Origin: Coturnix japonica
Lineage: Eukaryota; Chordata; Aves; Galliformes; Phasianidae
Assembly: GCF_001577835.2 (NCBI RefSeq)
Contig: NC_029516.1
Coordinates: 78,472,801-78,536,800, forward strand
Reading direction: 5' to 3'
DNA: 64,000 nt
Shown here: piece by piece, positions 59,951-64,000 of the stretch
Layout: the number at the start of each line of letters is the position of its first letter
Numbering within the stretch: position 1 is the first letter of the stretch
Made by a program: the position numbers and the translations under genes
The notes under the pieces: generated by a model
What the model saw: the letters and a program-made list of their open reading frames with translations, nothing else
The model's database searches: none
Told to the model about the DNA's origin: nothing

Positions 59951-62900
59951 CTAGAAAAAGCTGGAAGACTGGCATTAAAAGACGACTTATTCTAAAAACA
60001 GTTGTTAAGAAGTGAAACTAGAGGTTTGAAGTATGGTCATGGGCTCATGTTGTGGTTACTGGTCTGTCTGTAGTGCAGCTAGCCAACAGCTTAAGGCTGA
60101 TGAGCACCATGAGGGCAGGGTGGGAAATGGGAAATGATTCATCTGTACTGTTACTGTCACTCTTCTGGTGCATTATATGACAGAGCTAACATCTGATTTG
60201 TGTTTTACGTTTCTAAGCTATGCAATAGTTTAGCAGACACCTAATCACAGTTACATTTTAAAGGTAACTTCTACATATGAAGTTGCTCAAAGCCTTGCTG
60301 AACTTTACCTTTTAGCACAGCTGTTAGATGTTGTTGCTGTTCTTATGGCTTATTGCATTTTGCAAGTACCAGTGAAAGTTGGTCAGCAGTACTTGTGAAT
60401 TAGATTTTTCAGGAGGCATTCTCTCTGCTGCCTCCTTCTCATTTGTGAAGTGTAATAATTTTATCCAGAAGTTCTGCTATGTCTATGTCATGACAGAGAA
60501 AACATGATAGGAAGGAGGTGATGGTCAGACAATGCCTTTTGGTACCCCTAGGAAGCTGCTGTCAGTTCAATGTGACAGGATACATCTATGTGGAAAGCTG
60601 CTGCTCCCTGATGGAGGAAATGCTACCCAGCTCTATGGGAGATACTCTCACAGGGATTTAATGCTTTTCTCACTGGAAGGCAAGGACTGGGGAAGGGTGG
60701 AGAGCAAACAGACCTGGAGAAGCAAGAGATAAAAACCAAGCTGGGCAGTATTAGTGAAGGAATGGAAACTGCGGGAGGACCCAAAGATACAGGAGTAGCT
60801 ATGATTCAGAAGGTGAGACTGGAAAGGAAACAAGCACTGATCTTGCAGATAGAGTTGGTTTAAGTTTCCAGGGAAGGAGGAAGGGACAGAGACAGCAGGA
60901 GAGACAGTCTTCAAAGCTGAGGAAAAGGATCAGGGACTGCTGCAATAGTTTGCTTTCAAAGTCAAAATGGTCCAGGTCCACAAGAGCTGGAACTGGCAGG
61001 GGTCTTCTTGATTTCAAAGATCACTGTTTGCATCTACACTTCCCAGCTTTGTAACCTGTGGATGACTCTGAAGATCTCATAATACGTCACCATTTCTCTG
61101 TCACCAAGCAGTGCTGGTGACTTCTATGGTACAGTTCTGCAGTCCACCTTACTCATGATCCTTGACATTGATACCATAAGTGATGGTTGGCTATTTTCTC
61201 TCTTCTTCTTTACAGATCCTCCTCCATTTCACAAAAATTCCAAGAAACTTGTAAGTGCAAGTACTCGTCTGTTAGGAGATGTCAGAGTTATAGTGTGTTA
61301 CTGGCAAAATTACAGCTTTCTTCCTTTTGTGCAAGTGAAGTGTGATAACTGATCAGGTATGATAAGGGGTGTTGGTGTATGACTGTGTGTACAGTTTTCT
61401 AAATATCTCATGAATGTAAAATTTTCATGAGGCAGTGCAAGGTGGGTGACACAGAATTCCAGCTGTGAAAAGGAACAGCAGCTGCTTAACACTGCCCATC
61501 TTCAGGTACATTCTTTCTCCTCTTCAGTGATAAGAAAGCTAACAAGTAACAAAGTAAATAAATGAAACTAATATAGAGTATCCAAAGGAAGACTATGGAA
61601 ACAATGAGCAATCTAAAGGTCAAGACATATGAGGCATAGATGATGTTGCTGAGCCTGTCCAGAGCAGAGCAGAGGAGCTGAGGGGAGGCCTGATGGCAGC
61701 TGCAGCTCCACACAGGGGGAGGAAGGGCAGCACTGAGCTCTGCTCTGTGTGATGGCAACAGGGCCCAAGGGAATGGCATGGAGCTGTGCCAGGGGAGGGG
61801 CAGCTGGGGGTCAGGGACATGGTCTGCACCAGAGGGTGGTCAAGCTCCAGGACAGGCTGCCAGGGCAGTGGGCACATCTTCCAGCTTCCAGAGTGCAAGG
61901 AGCTTTTTGGACAATGCTCTCAAATATAAGGATTGAATTTTGGGTGATTCTATGTGGAGTTAGACTTAGTAATCCTCGTGAGTTCCTTATAGCTCAGGAT
62001 ATTTCATGATTCTAATGCAATGATTCCTCTTTTGGGAGCATAATAGTAACATGTTCTTCCCTAAAGACCTCGTTACCTAGGTGCAGAAACAGAATACAGT
62101 AAAATCAGTCAGTTTGCAGGTCTGCATCTACAAGGCTATTTAAACGGAAGTGGCAGCCACACTTTACCCACTGATCCCTTAGTCAGGTGCTCCTCTGCTG
62201 ATAAGAAACCCATGTGAAGAAGAAAGTGCTTGAAGAGAAATGGGGGATGGGGCCTTCTTTGAGCAGTGATCACTATCCACAACCTGACCATCTTACACAG
62301 CAGCAGCATGTCCATCTTCGTCCTCCCTTTTTCTGCCAAAGGCAGATGAAGCATTGGCATTGGTGCTTAAGTCAGAACTTTTCTGTTCCCTTGATGCTCT
62401 TTAGAAGCCTTAAAATAGCACTCACAAAGCTGTGGTGAGGCTTGAGATATCTTCAAGACTCATACACAGATGTTGCGAGTCAAAGAGGTTTGTGGTTCAT
62501 TATAGCGATCCCAATTCCTCCATGAATTGGAATGAAGTCAAGGTGTTGATCAAGAAAGGATATGCCATTATTAAAAGACTGGCGAGTGAGAAAGGAAAAG
62601 GACAGAGAGAAAAAAAGGAAAGAAAAGCAAGCCACCACTATGGATATCATGATGTCCTGAGCTCCTGTCCTCCTTCTTCTGAGGTGGTTGAGGATGTGGT
62701 AGGGCATATGCCACCAGTAGGGGGGTCGGCAGTGCCTTTTATGCCACCTGATGGTCCCTTCCAGTTGGACCTATGTGCTGTGCAAATGCCATACTGGCCA
62801 CCCTTCTCCTTTTGTATGATGGTTGTGGTTGGGGTTGGACCTTAAGCATGACATCTAACTTCCGACTTTCCCATTGTGCTTGAGCACAACACCTATTTGT

Positions 62901-63894
62901 TCTGCAGCTTTCACAAGAGTGGTGCAGTACAGCGTTTGTTCTGAGGCATTCACGAGTCTGTTGCAGTTTTGTTTCGCCAGCCACCAGTTAGCCACAAGTC
63001 CGTCTCTTAACCAATCAGAGAGAGAATTCACAATGTTTCAGTTCCAAATAGTGCCGTCACGGAATCTGAGCCAGAGATGAACATGTCACCTTATTCTTAG
63101 AATAGGGAATCAGAAAAGAGTGAGCAGACAACAGGGTTTGGATGGAGAAAACTCACCGGCAGCAGGAAGAGAAGATATGGAGAGGACATTCTGTGTGGTG
63201 CAGCAACAGCAGCCACTAAAACTGGAGGAACAGAACAAGGAGATAGGCAACAAAGTTACAAGAAGGATACTGAAAAATATGAAAGGGAAGAAGGAATGGA
63301 TCTCAAAAAAGTGAAAAATGCTGAACTGGAACTGGGACATAGAAGAGAGCTTATATACAGGGGCTTTGATGAAGGAGAATATATCACAAGGTCCTTGTAG
63401 CAATTTTAAGAGACACAAAAGGATGAGTAAATCTGGAATAACAGCTGAGAGAATGGCTAATATTGTAGTGCTATAACGGCTAAGGAGTAATAGAAAGTTA
63501 ATGAAAAAATGTTCTATTTCTGTAATGCTTACAGTACTAAAAGACAACCAACCAATCAGAAACAAAGCAAACAGAAAACTAAACTAAACTAAACAAAACC
63601 CAACAGAAAAACTAGAACAAAACAAAGAAAGAGAAGAGGGACAAGTAGACAGGAGCTTGAGGATACCCAAAAGGAACATCTGAAAAGGGAAAAATCACTT
63701 TAAAGGGAAAAAGGAGTTAGCCTATGATAATTCAGTATTCCAAACAGAAAAGGCTTTTGAAGAGAATGAAACAAGAGCAGAAGGGGCAGAATAGGGAGGA
63801 GGGCTTGTATAACTGAAAGACACTGGAATGAACAGTAAAGACTAATAGATTCTGTATTAGATAACTGAACATAATAAAAGACAATTGTAATTAC
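59951..63894. other. Region upstream of SH2D1B
   Basis: Apart from one CR1 copy (61640-62014) I recognise nothing. A 414-nt plus-strand open frame at 62432-62845 and purine-rich DNA at 62.58-62.64 and 63.1-63.8 kb have no motif I can name. No plus-strand DZIP3-like exon was seen here or from 52.6 kb on. Confidence 0.4.
61640..62014 (+). mobile_element. CR1 LINE 3' fragment, another subfamily
   Basis: TGGCATGGAGCTGTGCCAGG, GGGGCAGCTGGGGGTCAGGG and CATCTTCCAGCTTCCAGAGT mark a different CR1 subfamily. It ends ATATTTCATGATTCTAATG. Confidence 0.8.
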
Positions 63895-64000
63895 CCGTGT
63901 TCAATAAGACACATAACCTCCTTCTGTATTTCAAGGTCCTGGGCAGTTACTGAATTCATATAGTATTGGAGCAACCGTAGCAATGAAAACGACATTCAAC
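63895..64000 (-). other. Possible partial minus-strand exon at the window edge
   Basis: A donor GTAATT (63894-63889) follows an open stretch reading MNSVTAQDLEIQKEVMCLIE and HG. The last two bases of this frame, joined to the acceptor at 59951, continue without a stop for 14 codons into the SH2D1B ATG in the same frame. It might be a 5' exon of SH2D1B, coding or not, or of another gene. No protein family was recognised, and an acceptor at 63951 or an exon running beyond the window are both possible. Confidence 0.25.

Noticed and set aside
62432-62845. A 137-codon plus-strand open frame, partly purine-rich
   Set aside because: No family recognised and low-complexity Lys/Glu-rich middle. Could be an unknown repeat but there is no second copy in the window.

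Overview
The window is nuclear DNA of a bird. It is filled with 5'-truncated CR1 LINE fragments in both orientations, many ending in the avian CR1 tail repeat (ATTCTATG / ATTCTGTG type), and its genes have many small exons with vertebrate splice sites. The gene pair MYH15-CIP2A matches the MYH15-KIAA1524 order on human 3q13. The species cannot be fixed from the sequence. Three copies of a tRNA-derived SINE with a CR1-like tail are unusual for a landfowl such as chicken.

Layout: every recognisable gene lies on the minus strand, so transcription runs right to left. (1) 1-9.6 kb is the 5' part of a sarcomeric myosin heavy chain best matching MYH15. It has six coding exons, ending past the ATP-binding P-loop, plus a likely TATA promoter and non-coding first exon near 9.54-9.62 kb. 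(2) At 12,269-12,412 is a lone, intact 144-nt myosin exon of a different, skeletal/cardiac type; no partner exons were seen. (3) 12.4-30.7 kb is gene-poor and rich in CR1. (4) 30.7-52.4 kb is the complete CIP2A gene, 21 coding exons and about 914 residues, starting in a GC-rich island with YY1- and ETS-type sites. (5) 53.6-59.95 kb is a complete four-exon SH2D1B (EAT-2) gene, a 134-residue single-SH2 adaptor. (6) At the right edge, 63.9-64.0 kb, is a possible further minus-strand exon that would splice in frame onto the EAT-2 start exon.

The genes do not form one pathway: a muscle motor, a mitotic/PP2A regulator and a lymphocyte signalling adaptor. The placement is notable. In mammals DZIP3 lies head-to-head with CIP2A; here nothing DZIP3-like was seen on the plus strand, and SH2D1B lies directly upstream in tandem, with its likely poly(A) signals only about 0.2-0.3 kb from the CIP2A start.

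Mobile DNA: about 19 CR1 pieces, three SINE copies (two tRNA-like units in tandem joined to a CR1-like tail), one probable solo LTR in a CIP2A intron, and a few microsatellites. Most promising leads: the SINE family, the orphan myosin exon, the SH2D1B placement with its possible extra 5' exon, and the odd CIP2A exon 10 splice donor. All identifications rest on reading and recall of protein families; no database search was possible.
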